Shown here piece after piece: positions 12,398-20,674 of a stretch of 64,000 bases of DNA. How positions within the stretch are numbered: position 1 is the first letter of the stretch; every line of letters begins with the position of its first letter. The stretch covers positions 1-64,000 of the forward strand of contig NZ_AP024651.1 in assembly GCF_019977295.1 (NCBI RefSeq), given 5' to 3'. Under the pieces are notes generated by a model. The model did not search any database, was not told the DNA's origin, and saw nothing but the letters and a program-made list of their open reading frames with translations. This DNA comes from Arthrobacter sp. StoSoilB20 (GTDB taxonomy: Bacteria > Actinomycetota > Actinomycetes > Actinomycetales > Micrococcaceae). The translations under genes were made by a program, and so were the position numbers.

Positions 12398-12434
12398 ACA
12401 GGCGCTCAGGAACCAGCGCCCAGTGTTCAACCGT

Positions 12435-14432
12435 TCAGGCTGCCGGAACCCGCTGCAGGGCGCGCTCGATGAAAGCCGCCAGCTCGTCGTTGCCCAGGAC
12501 GGGGGTCACAACGCCGAGTTCCAAGGTGGGCTGTGTCTTGGCTCCGGCTGTCTTCAGGGCACCCTCCACGGCGGACCGGGCCGCAGTAGCGGCTTGCGTA
12601 TCCTCACGCTTGGCTGCCTCCAGCATGGTGATCGCCTCTTCCACACCCCGCCCGTACTCCGAAGCCGCTGCAATCCATGCAGTGCCATCCTGGGCGAATC
12701 CGGGCTCGGCCATGCGTGGCAGGAGCGTGGGAAGCTTTTGAAGCAGCCCAGCGCGGTTCCTCAGTGCCGCCGATGGTGACTTGCCGGCGTCGTATTCCGA
12801 CCAGAACTGGTCGACATCCCGGCGAAGCTCCGGTGCTGAGGGGGTGAGTTCGTCGTCCTGCCAGTCCTGGTTCAGGTCCACGAAAGCCCGTACGGCTGCC
12901 CGCACTTCGGGGTCGGGGCCGGCGAGCAAGGACAGCGCGGCATCCATGGATGGCCCGGGCTTGTACGCAGGCCCATTCCAGGAGAGATCTGCGTAGTTGA
13001 AGATTGCCGGCAGGGAGAGGTAGGGCTGGATCATCGGGTTGGTGACGATTCCCTTGATGGATCGATGAAGGTCGGCGTCCCTGCCAATCACGGGTGCCAG
13101 GAAGAGATGGTCCTGGGAGAAGTCAGTAACCGGATAGTTGTCCCAGATGACCAGGCTCCGGGGTTTGCCGGGTGACCCGTAGGTATCGCCCGCAGTTTCC
13201 GCCGATTTCGTGGTGATCCGGTGGGAGACCACGTCTTCACCCGTCCACTGCACCACAATTTCGGGGTTCAGTGCGCGGCCAAGTTCTTTCTTGTACGGCG
13301 TGCTTCCGGATCCGTTGTAGAAGGTGGGGACCGTTTCGAGCGGCAGGACACCTGCTTTGCCGGAGATGAACTTGGCATTGACGTCATTGACGAACGATGC
13401 CTGCGCTTTCGCCAGGTTCACCTGTCCGGCGCCGAATTCCCGGAGGTCCTCCGCGCATTGGACCTTGGTGGCGATGTCGTCCAAGGGAATCACGAACGAG
13501 CGCACCCCCAGCGAATACAGGGATTCAAGCTTTGCCACTGCATCCTCAAGGTCCGCTTCACGGGAATAGCAAACGTCAATCCCCGGCGAGAGAGCGTAGC
13601 TGAACCGGACGTGGTTGGCGGCCGCGGCGTCGATCAATTCCCGCAGCTCGCTGAGCTCCCTGTCCGAGTACAGCTCACGCCATTTGTCCCGGAGCAGGGG
13701 ATCGTCTTTGGGCGAATAGATGTAGGTGTTCATTTTCTGGCTGCCCGCAAATTCAATGACATCCAAACGGGCTTCGTGGGACCAGGGCGTTCCGTAGAAG
13801 CCCTCGATCACACCACGTGTTTCCATCAGCGGCCAGTCACTTACCTGGACCGGGGCCACAGCGCCGTCCTTAAGCACCTGCCGGAGGGTCTGGACGGCGT
13901 GGAAAACGCCGTCGTCGTCGCGTCCGGCGAGAACCGCCGTCGGAATCCCGTCGGACTGTCCGGTTGCGATCGAATAGCCTTCAGCACGTCCAAGGGCATC
14001 ACGGACTGAGGAGTCGCCGTCCACTTGCAAGGCTTTGAGGACCGGGCCCACCGCGGACTCAGTGCCCAGGTGGATGGCCGATGACCCTTCCTGTGGGGAG
14101 GGAAGGGCTGTCACAACCTCCGCGGTTCCTCCTGAGGCAGCAACGAGGTCCCGGACGGCGGCAGTCGAGGCCTGGTCCGTTCCGGCGGGTGCCACAACGT
14201 ACACGTGCCCGGTGATGGGGACCGGGGCCCCATTCCCCAACCGGGCATGCTGAGGTACCGGGAAGATGCTTGGAACACCTGTACTGACTTCGGCTCCGCC
14301 TGGACCATCGGGACGCTCACGTGAAACAGCGAACCAGCCGGCGGCAACCAGGGCAGCTGCGAGCAACCCTGCCACCATCAGCAGAAGAGACCGCCGGCGC
14401 TTGGTGCCGGAGCCGGCGGGTGCGGTGTTCAA
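12435..14432 (-). CDS. Secreted beta-N-acetylglucosaminidase, glycoside hydrolase family 84
   Basis: A 665-residue enzyme that should cleave terminal beta-GlcNAc from glycans. An N-terminal signal or anchor helix (about 14-36, LLLMVAGLLAAALVAAGWFAV) exports it. A GH20b-like domain (about 55-195) precedes the GH84 barrel, which opens with TRGVIEGFYGTPWS near 207. The neighbouring acid pair in IPLDDIA is Asp318-Asp319, the expected catalytic aspartates of substrate-assisted hydrolysis. A helical C-terminal region follows. The start is TTG at 14432, supported by AAGGGG eight bases upstream. Some family members are called hyaluronidase, but the motifs match the hexosaminidase reaction. It stands alone between a tRNA and a divergent exporter gene. 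Confidence 0.9.
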   Translation of the reverse strand: MNTAPAGSGTKRRRSLLLMVAGLLAAALVAAGWFAVSRERPDGPGGAEVSTGVPSIFPVPQHARLGNGAPVPITGHVYVVAPAGTDQASTAAVRDLVAASGGTAEVVTALPSPQEGSSAIHLGTESAVGPVLKALQVDGDSSVRDALGRAEGYSIATGQSDGIPTAVLAGRDDDGVFHAVQTLRQVLKDGAVAPVQVSDWPLMETRGVIEGFYGTPWSHEARLDVIEFAGSQKMNTYIYSPKDDPLLRDKWRELYSDRELSELRELIDAAAANHVRFSYALSPGIDVCYSREADLEDAVAKLESLYSLGVRSFVIPLDDIATKVQCAEDLREFGAGQVNLAKAQASFVNDVNAKFISGKAGVLPLETVPTFYNGSGSTPYKKELGRALNPEIVVQWTGEDVVSHRITTKSAETAGDTYGSPGKPRSLVIWDNYPVTDFSQDHLFLAPVIGRDADLHRSIKGIVTNPMIQPYLSLPAIFNYADLSWNGPAYKPGPSMDAALSLLAGPDPEVRAAVRAFVDLNQDWQDDELTPSAPELRRDVDQFWSEYDAGKSPSAALRNRAGLLQKLPTLLPRMAEPGFAQDGTAWIAAASEYGRGVEEAITMLEAAKREDTQAATAARSAVEGALKTAGAKTQPTLELGVVTPVLGNDELAAFIERALQRVPAA

Positions 14433-14550
14433 TCAGATAACCCCTTGGGTACGCCGTTACCGGCTCACTGGAATGTTGAGTCAAGACAATCACACTGTTG
14501 GAGCATCAGATAGGGTCTGGAACGCACCCGCGCCCCACTAGTGTTGATCC

Positions 14551-15459
14551 GTGACCCTTCTCATTGCCGCCCTGGGTGTCCTGGGTGTCGCCTCTTCCGG
14601 ACCGCTCATCGCGGGCACCCTGGGAGCGACTTCAGTGACGGCCTTGGCGATCGCTTTCTGGCGGAACGCGATTGGTGCCGTCGTCATGGCAGCTCCGGTG
14701 GCTATCCGCGAGCCGAAAGCGTTCAGCAGGATCACCCGGCGGGAATTTGGCTGGTCCACTGTTGCTGCCGTCGCACTGGCCTTCCACTTCGCCTGCTTCA
14801 TTACCGCCCTCCAGTTGACGTCGGTGGCTGCCGCTACGGCCTTGGTGTGCTTGCAATCGGCATGGATCGCGGTGTTCCAGTTGTTCCGGGGAACGCGGCA
14901 CCGCTGGCCGGTATTGGTTGGCCTGGGCATCGCTTTCGGCGGAGTCGTGGCCATCACGGGATTCGACATGGGCTCATCCCCTGAAGCACTGCTGGGTGAC
15001 CTCTTGGCCCTGGCAGGCGGAGCACTGGCCGGCCTCTACACGCTGGCGGGAGGAAAGGCCCGCCAATCCATGGGAACCGGTACCTACACCACGCTCTGCT
15101 ACGGCATGTGCGCGGCGATCGTGGCGGTGATGGCTTTGTTCAGCGCCCAGCCACTGACAGGGTTCGACGCCGGAGGCTGGCTTGGCATTATCGCCATCAC
15201 CGTATGCGCGCAGTTGGTAGGACACACGGCCTTCAACCACTTGCTGGCCACAATGAGTCCGCTGCTGGTGTCCATGATCATCCTGCTGGAGATTCCGGGC
15301 GCTGCGATCCTTGCAGCCATCTTCCTTGCTGAGACCTTGCCTGCCGGGACCTATGCAGGACTGGCGCTGATCCTGGTTGGCCTGGCTGTAGTTGTCGCCG
15401 GGCAGCGGCGGGGCCGGGCTGAAGCAGACCGACGCGAAGCCGGGTTGGGCACTGACTGA
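14551..15459 (+). CDS. EamA/DMT family transporter
   Basis: A 302-residue protein with about ten hydrophobic helices in two EamA repeats (roughly 1-140 and 150-290) and a short basic tail (GQRRGRAEADRR). The drug/metabolite transporter superfamily exports amino acids, nucleosides or toxins; the substrate cannot be read from the sequence. GTG start 14551. Divergent from the GH84 gene and convergent with the glycosyltransferase, so it is likely its own transcription unit. Confidence 0.85.
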   Translation: MTLLIAALGVLGVASSGPLIAGTLGATSVTALAIAFWRNAIGAVVMAAPVAIREPKAFSRITRREFGWSTVAAVALAFHFACFITALQLTSVAAATALVCLQSAWIAVFQLFRGTRHRWPVLVGLGIAFGGVVAITGFDMGSSPEALLGDLLALAGGALAGLYTLAGGKARQSMGTGTYTTLCYGMCAAIVAVMALFSAQPLTGFDAGGWLGIIAITVCAQLVGHTAFNHLLATMSPLLVSMIILLEIPGAAILAAIFLAETLPAGTYAGLALILVGLAVVVAGQRRGRAEADRREAGLGTD

Positions 15460-15498
15460 GGATCCGCCGTCGGGCGCGGGCGCTTTGTCGCTGTACCG

Positions 15499-16377
15499 CT
15501 AAAGGCCACCGCGCCGGGCGCCCTGCGCGGCGTTGGACGTGTGGATGGCGCGGAGTATCTTGGCCGGGAAATATACCGAGAAGAACACCACCATGGGTGC
15601 TTTGAGTGCCATCTTCTTGACGTTGTGGGCCTTGTAGGTCCTGTCGAAGCGCTGCACGTAGTAGCGGTAATCGCGGGGTGAATCCTCCAACCGGCGGGCG
15701 GACATCCCGGAAACCATCTGTGGCACATACTGCACCTTGAGGTCGTGCTCGAAGAGGTGCAAGGAGAGATCGATATCCTCGTGCATCTCATCCTTGGGGT
15801 CCAGGCACGCTTCGTCGCGGATGGTCTCCCAAGCTGAACGTCGGAGAGCCATGTTGGAACCGAAGAGGAAATGGTACTGGTGCTTGGCCAGGCGCAGCAT
15901 GAGTTGGCGCATCTTGTCGTCCGCCTTGAGGCCGAAGCGGCGCATGGGCATGTCGTAATAGACAACAGGACCCGTTGCGGCAGCGACCGACTGGTCCATG
16001 AACGCTTTTTGGACCTGTTCAACCCAATCCGGCTCCAGGACGGAATCCGCGTCGATACGTCCCACCACCTCGCTTGTGGCGTTGTTCAGCCCATGGTTGC
16101 GGGTGGGAATCAGGCCCTGAAAGGCTTCCTGGCGCAGGAGGATAATGGGGCTCTCGGGATATTCCTGCTGCATCTGGCGCACGATACGTGCGGTCCGGTC
16201 CGTGGAGAGGTTGTCCACCACGATGATCTCGTCAGCAGGAACGGACTGGTAAATGGCCGCGATGAGACACTGGCGAATGACGCTTTCTTCGTTATACGCC
16301 GGGATGACGATGGACACGCCCGGGGGCACCGGACCATCCTGTTGGGCACCCGCAGAGGGTCTATCGGCTGACATCAC
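15499..16377 (-). CDS. Glycosyltransferase family 2
   Basis: A 292-residue GT-A enzyme that transfers a sugar from a nucleotide donor to an unidentified acceptor. VSIVIPAYNEESVIRQCL (about 20-37) is the GT2 opening, VVDNLSTDRT (about 54-63) the nucleotide-binding part, GRIDADSVLEPDW (about 110) the DxD metal site, and EDIDLSLHL (about 205) the ED acceptor region. The last 60 residues are basic with a short hydrophobic patch (APMVVFFSVYFPAKIL), probably a membrane-associated end. Two ATGs in tandem (16377 and 16374) are possible; GGAG lies just before. No other glycan genes flank it. Confidence 0.86.
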   Translation of the reverse strand: MMSADRPSAGAQQDGPVPPGVSIVIPAYNEESVIRQCLIAAIYQSVPADEIIVVDNLSTDRTARIVRQMQQEYPESPIILLRQEAFQGLIPTRNHGLNNATSEVVGRIDADSVLEPDWVEQVQKAFMDQSVAAATGPVVYYDMPMRRFGLKADDKMRQLMLRLAKHQYHFLFGSNMALRRSAWETIRDEACLDPKDEMHEDIDLSLHLFEHDLKVQYVPQMVSGMSARRLEDSPRDYRYYVQRFDRTYKAHNVKKMALKAPMVVFFSVYFPAKILRAIHTSNAAQGARRGGL

Positions 16378-16437
16378 TCCAAATCTAACACCCGGGGCCG
16401 CGCCACCCGCGGAGGCTTTGGTTACAAGCCGGCAAAC

Positions 16438-16480
16438 ACTGAAGGGATCCCGGCCATGACCGGGATCCCTTCAGTTTGTT
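16438..16480. terminator. Intrinsic terminator of the repeat-protein gene
   Basis: A perfect 16-bp stem, ACTGAAGGGATCCCGG (16438-16453) with CCGGGATCCCTTCAGT (16460-16475), loop CCATGA, flanked by AAAC on one side and TTTGTT on the other. It lies downstream of the minus-strand gene ending at 16516. Confidence 0.9.
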
Positions 16481-16515
16481 GACGTATTGGCCTGCTCAAG
16501 GCCTCATGTCAGTGC

Positions 16516-17496
16516 TTAGTTCTGTGCACCTTTGGCATCGGAGTCCGAGCCTTCAGAGTCCTTGTGCAAGCTGGCCGCAATGTTCTTCACGGCAGTCTTG
16601 GCGTCGGTTGCCACCTTCGCAGAGGAGTCCTCAACGTTCTTGAAGGCATCCTTGGTGGCCTGCTCTGCCTCAGCCGCGGCATCCTCAGGGGTGATGTCGG
16701 CGGTGCCGGACCCAGTGGACGCGGCGGCCGTTGCTGATGCCGGGGCATCATCCGCTGCCGAAGCAGCTGCCGGGGCAGCAGGAACCGGAGCGGGCGTCGG
16801 CGTGACCGGGGAAGGCGTCTTCCACGGGTCTTCCACAGGCTTGGAAGCCTTCCAGGCCGCAACACCGGCGGCAGCGGCCGCAGCAATGACGGTCACGATC
16901 AGCCAACCGCGCTTCTTCGGCTTGGGCTGCTCCTTCACCAAAGCGGTGGAAACTGCCTTGCCGGCCTGATCCGTAACAGCCTTGATGTGCTTGCCTGTAG
17001 CCTGGGCCTGCTCCTGGACACTGTGTACAACGCCGGAATCGACCAGTTTCTGCGCCACGGCATCAACTTGTGCCGGTGCGTTCTCCAAAGCGTGGTGAAC
17101 GGCTACCGAAGCCTGGCCCAATTGCTCGGACAGCTTGGGCAGGTACTCGTCCACTACTTTGTCCCGGGCGATGCCGAGGGCCGGAGTGGCTTTGTTGAGC
17201 GTCTCCTGGATCCTGGGCGTTGCGTCCTCCACTACGTCATGGATCTTCGGCGCAAGGTGCGCCAACCCATCCTGAATCCGCGGCGTAACAACAGCAACGC
17301 CGTCGGCGAGGTTGTGCGCCGCGGACTTCAGCCCCTCTTGGATCTTGGGGGAAGCGGTATCAATGCCGTGCTGGATACGCGGAACAGCCCAGTTGACAGC
17401 GGCTTCCACACGGGGTGCCGCCCAGTCGCGGGCGTTGTCTACACCGGCCACAACGGATTGTTCGAGGTCGCGGGCAATACGGTCTGATTTCTTCAC
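16516..17496 (-). CDS. Membrane protein with 11-residue helical repeats
   Basis: Not assigned to a known family. The 326-residue product has about ten residues, then 11-residue repeats whose first residue is Pro (cores PRVEAAVNWAV, PRIQHGIDTAS, PRIQDGLAHLA, PKIHDVVEDAT, PRIQETLNKAT). The spacing is exactly 11, with one double-length unit, so this part should form amphipathic helices like apolipoprotein or perilipin repeats and lie on a membrane or lipid surface. A basic stretch KPKKRGW and one TM helix (IVTVIAAAAAAGVAAW, about 197-212) follow, then a Pro/Ala/Ser-rich acidic tail. The start is GTG 17496 because GGGAGG lies 5 bp upstream (17502-17507); the frame is open to 17553. Confidence 0.75.
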   Translation of the reverse strand: MKKSDRIARDLEQSVVAGVDNARDWAAPRVEAAVNWAVPRIQHGIDTASPKIQEGLKSAAHNLADGVAVVTPRIQDGLAHLAPKIHDVVEDATPRIQETLNKATPALGIARDKVVDEYLPKLSEQLGQASVAVHHALENAPAQVDAVAQKLVDSGVVHSVQEQAQATGKHIKAVTDQAGKAVSTALVKEQPKPKKRGWLIVTVIAAAAAAGVAAWKASKPVEDPWKTPSPVTPTPAPVPAAPAAASAADDAPASATAAASTGSGTADITPEDAAAEAEQATKDAFKNVEDSSAKVATDAKTAVKNIAASLHKDSEGSDSDAKGAQN

Positions 17497-17649
17497 AACT
17501 ACCTCCCGATACACATGCTCGTTTGTTGCTAGCCTACGTCGCTTGGCGAACACCGGCTATTCATCTGCCGGATTCGTCCCGGATTTCACCGAGCGCGGAA
17601 CCGGCTTTACAACTGCACCGGCGTTGACCCTGCATGGAAGAATGGGGCC

Positions 17650-18192
17650 ATGACCATCGCAACCGCAAAAGCAACGATCCACACGACCCTCGGCGACATC
17701 AAGGTTGACCTCTTCGGCAACCACGCGCCCAAGACGGTCGCCAACTTCATTGGCTTGGCCACGGGCGAAAAGTCCTGGAACCACCCCGAGACCGGCGAAG
17801 ACAAGACCGGAACGCCGCTGTACGACGGCACCATCTTCCACCGCATCATCAAGGACTTCATGATCCAGGGCGGCGATCCCCTGGGTCGCGGCGTTGGCGG
17901 ACCGGGCTACCAGTTCGACGACGAGATCCACCCCGAACTGACCTTCAACGCTCCCTACAAGCTGGCCATGGCCAACGCCGGCATCCAGATGGGCAAGGGC
18001 ACCAACGGGTCACAGTTCTTCATCACCACCGTGAACACCGACTGGCTGTTCGGCAAGCACAGCATCTTCGGTGAGGTCACCGATGAGGAATCCCGCAAGG
18101 TTGTGGATTCCATTGAAGCCGTCCGTACCGGCATGGGCGACCGCCCCGTCGAGGACGTCGTCATCAACAGCATCGACATCGAACAGCTCTAG
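17650..18192 (+). CDS. ppiA: Peptidyl-prolyl cis-trans isomerase, cyclophilin type
   Basis: Catalyses proline isomerisation during protein folding. The 180-residue protein has the cyclophilin core without a signal peptide, so it is cytoplasmic. FHRIIKDFMIQGGDP (near residue 62) contains the catalytic Arg and the Phe/Met/Gln set; MANAGIQMGKGTNGSQFFIT and LFGKHSIFGEV are the other signature segments. In M. tuberculosis ppiA also sits between the gyrase genes and crgA, so the location supports orthology. The rhomboid gene follows 21 bp later. Confidence 0.96.
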   Translation: MTIATAKATIHTTLGDIKVDLFGNHAPKTVANFIGLATGEKSWNHPETGEDKTGTPLYDGTIFHRIIKDFMIQGGDPLGRGVGGPGYQFDDEIHPELTFNAPYKLAMANAGIQMGKGTNGSQFFITTVNTDWLFGKHSIFGEVTDEESRKVVDSIEAVRTGMGDRPVEDVVINSIDIEQL

Positions 18193-18213
18193 TCACACCC
18201 TGAACCTGAGCTC

Positions 18214-19068
18214 ATGAGTTACGGAATCCCGTCGGCAGAGCCGTCCGCTGATATTCCGGTGTGCCCCAGGCACCCGGACAGGCCCTCCTATGTGCGGTGC
18301 CAGCGCTGCGGGCGCCCTGCATGCCCCGAGTGCCAGCGGGCGGCCGCCGTCGGGTTCCAGTGCGTTGATTGCATCAACGAACAAAAACGTTCGACGCCGG
18401 TCTACCGGTCCCCGTACGGCGGCGCCCTGGCCGTGGGCAAGCCTTTGGTGACGTACACGATCATCGGCCTGTGCCTGTTGGTCTTTGTCCTTCAGTGGCT
18501 TGTGCCCGGCGAGGCAGTGTTCCAAAACTTCGCCTTTGCCAACGTTTTTGCCGATACTGAGCCTTGGCGCATGCTCACCGCCGCATTCCTGCATTCCCAG
18601 GGATTCCTGCTCCACATTGTCCTGAACATGTACACGCTGTGGATCTTCGGACAGGCCCTTGAGCCCTTGCTCGGGCGGATCCGATTCCTTGCCGTGTACC
18701 TGCTGTCCGCGATCGGCGGATCAGTGGGCTTCCTTTTGTTGACTCCCGACCGGCCCGTGGTGGGCGTCGTGGGTGCTTCGGGGGCCATCTTTGGCCTCTT
18801 CGGCGCCATGCTGGTGGTCCAACGACACCGGGGCGGCGAAACCAAACAACTCTGGGTCCTGATTGCCATCAATGGTGCCATCGGCTTCTTTGTTCCCAGC
18901 ATTGCCTGGCAGGCGCACCTGGGCGGTCTGATCACAGGCGGCCTCGCTGCCGCAGTGATTGCCTATGCCCCTCAGGGCAAGAACCGGGGCCTCCTCCAAG
19001 CCGGTGGCCTCGTTTTGGTGGCTGGCGTGTTGGCTGTGGCCACGTGGTTCCGCGTCACCTCCGGCTGA
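18214..19068 (+). CDS. Rhomboid family intramembrane serine protease with N-terminal zinc-binding motif
   Basis: A protease that cleaves TM segments inside the membrane. An N-terminal Cys/His cluster (CPRHPDRPSYVRCQRCG then CPECQ and CVDC, about residues 11-53) looks like a B-box-type zinc site. The rhomboid domain follows with six predicted TM helices: HIVLNMYTLWIFG (near 134), the catalytic serine in GASGAIFG (near 188) and the catalytic histidine in AHLGGLITGG (near 234). Both dyad residues are present, so it should be active. It lies 21 bp after ppiA on the same strand and is probably co-transcribed. Substrates are unknown. Confidence 0.93.
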   Translation: MSYGIPSAEPSADIPVCPRHPDRPSYVRCQRCGRPACPECQRAAAVGFQCVDCINEQKRSTPVYRSPYGGALAVGKPLVTYTIIGLCLLVFVLQWLVPGEAVFQNFAFANVFADTEPWRMLTAAFLHSQGFLLHIVLNMYTLWIFGQALEPLLGRIRFLAVYLLSAIGGSVGFLLLTPDRPVVGVVGASGAIFGLFGAMLVVQRHRGGETKQLWVLIAINGAIGFFVPSIAWQAHLGGLITGGLAAAVIAYAPQGKNRGLLQAGGLVLVAGVLAVATWFRVTSG

Positions 19069-19217
19069 CTAGCCGCTCGCTTTGGCTAACTGCGCCGGCT
19101 GATGGGTCCGGGTCGGCTTGTCTTGACCGCGCCAACTGACTTGACCGCGCTGGCTGCTTAGCAGCACCCGGCGATGGGGTCGGGCCCGACGGGAAGTCGT
19201 TTCCGGCTGCTGCCCTC

Positions 19218-19838
19218 TTAGCTTTCAGCCGGCCTGACCGGCTGCCGCAGTATCGTCTTGAGCTTTTCGGGAGCCGTACGGCGGGGATCACTGAGGTAGA
19301 TCTCGTGGTGCTTGCCTGTCATGGCCAAGGACTGCCCGGGAATGAAGCTTCCATGCATCTCCTGGAGGACCGGAGCTTCGTCGTCGTAGGGCCCTATATG
19401 AAGTGTTTGCACACTCATGCCTTCCTCAAGGTGCTCCAAGCGGAGAGCGTCCAACGCGACGGCCTCCCCCTTCCCGGCAACGGCCTCGCGTGCAGCTGCA
19501 AAATGATCCGGTCCGAGCCAGTCAGGGGCCATGATCATCAACGTCCAGTCCCACTGGGACTTGTCCCTGGCCGAGGTGAAGGACTCCATGTCATCGGCCC
19601 ACCACAGGGCTTCCAACGGCATCACAGCATAATCCCGCCCCAGCTGCTCTTTGCTGAAGAACTTGAGCTTGTAGGCCACCGGATAGAGCGTGAGCAGAGC
19701 GTCCTTGTATGCCTGGGAGCTGTTGGGATCACCATGGCCGTCAATCATCAGGAATTGCAGTTTGGGGACTGTAACCACCGCGAATATCCCGGGTTTGGCG
19801 CTGTAGGTGGTGACCAGTTTCTTGAAGTCGCTCTTCAT
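19218..19838 (-). CDS. GyrI-like small-molecule-binding domain protein
   Basis: A 206-residue protein built of one GyrI/SOUL-like domain without a DNA-binding part. It opens with KSDFKKLVTTYSAKPG and contains LQFLMIDGHGDP, WDWTLMIMAPDW and IGPYDDEAPVLQEMH, all seen in the stand-alone class often annotated GyrI-like. Related domains bind drugs or hydrophobic ligands; E. coli GyrI also inhibits gyrase, but sequence alone does not show that activity here. ATG at 19838. Its 5' side faces the DnaA-box-rich non-coding block. Confidence 0.85.
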   Translation of the reverse strand: MKSDFKKLVTTYSAKPGIFAVVTVPKLQFLMIDGHGDPNSSQAYKDALLTLYPVAYKLKFFSKEQLGRDYAVMPLEALWWADDMESFTSARDKSQWDWTLMIMAPDWLGPDHFAAAREAVAGKGEAVALDALRLEHLEEGMSVQTLHIGPYDDEAPVLQEMHGSFIPGQSLAMTGKHHEIYLSDPRRTAPEKLKTILRQPVRPAES

Positions 19839-20674
19839 GGGACCACGGTACGCCGCCGGGTGGCCGCATGTGGCGGCCCGGCCCCCACCCCGGGTGCAAG
19901 GGGGGCCGTAGTTGCTGGTTATCCACAGCTGTTATCCACACTGTGCGTAACTTACAAGCGTGTAGTTAGGTCCAAAACCCTCTTCAAGAGCCGCCAGATC
20001 CGTAGATATCCCCCGAATGGCATGAATTTCTCCACACCTGTGGATAACTTTGTCCCCGTCGGGTGCAAAAATGTGGACAAATAGGGCTTGATACCAACAA
20101 CTGTGGACAACCCTGTTAATCACTTCCAGGAGCACCTTCTATCAACAGGCTTATCAACATTGTTAATAACTTACAAAGGTGTAGTTCACCACTCGGGAAG
20201 GCCCCTGCGGTCCGTCATGGCGCGGATCTGCGTCGTGAAACCCACAAGTTTTCCCCATCTGTGGATAACTTGTGGGTAGGCGGTTGTTATTAAGTGGGTA
20301 ACCCGCGAGTGCTGCGTGGACTTGGCATCGACTTCATAGTCCTTCGCGGCGGAATTAGGGGATTCCGAGCCAACCATGTTGATGGGGTGTTGTCCCTGGA
20401 AGCGCCCCGGAAGCAAAACCGGCAATCCCACGGTGTTGAACTTTGAGTGAAGCTTGGATCACTATCCACAGCACCGTACACAGTGGGTATAACTGCCCTC
20501 GCCGCAGATAGTGCGCAAATTTGGCGCCAATCCGGCGATCATGGTGGCATTTACGTGGATGTCCACAGAGTTTATCCACGCCTGTGGATAAAGTTGCGCA
20601 CTTCTGTGGACAAGAGCCGGGGATATGAGCCAGGGATGCCCTTCGGCAATCCGACGGCCCTGTGAGCCGGGAGC
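19839..20674. other. 836-bp non-coding block with eleven DnaA boxes
   Basis: No gene on either strand. Perfect TTATCCACA/TGTGGATAA boxes lie at 19919-19927, 19932-19940, 20039-20047, 20260-20268 and 20583-20591. One-mismatch copies lie at 20072-20080, 20102-20110, 20151-20159, 20462-20470, 20572-20580 and 20605-20613. Both orientations occur. A 20-bp dyad element is repeated (next entry), and local AT-rich runs such as 20151-20170 are present. Dense DnaA boxes away from dnaA mark origins, DnaA-titration loci (datA-like) or DnaA-reactivating sites. The dnaA-dnaN spacer has fewer boxes, so this could be the main origin, half of a split origin, or a titration locus. The sequence cannot decide. 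Confidence 0.8.
19948..20186. repeat. Repeated 20-bp dyad within the DnaA-box cluster
   Basis: TAACTTACAAGCGTGTAGTT (19948-19967) and TAACTTACAAAGGTGTAGTT (20167-20186) differ at two bases and lie 219 bp apart in the same orientation. Each contains the imperfect dyad AAC-T-TACA / TGTA-GTT and lies within 20 bp of a DnaA box. They look like binding sites for a second protein. Confidence 0.7.

Noticed and set aside
14313..14328. parS-like ACGCTCACGTGAAACA inside the GH84 gene
   Set aside because: Only 12 of 16 bases match TGTTTCACGTGAAACA; one half is good but the other is degenerate, so it is not called as parS.
19305..20084. Plus-strand frame that runs from the GyrI-like gene into the DnaA-box block
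   Set aside because: Its first half is the antisense of the GyrI-like gene and the rest covers non-coding boxes.
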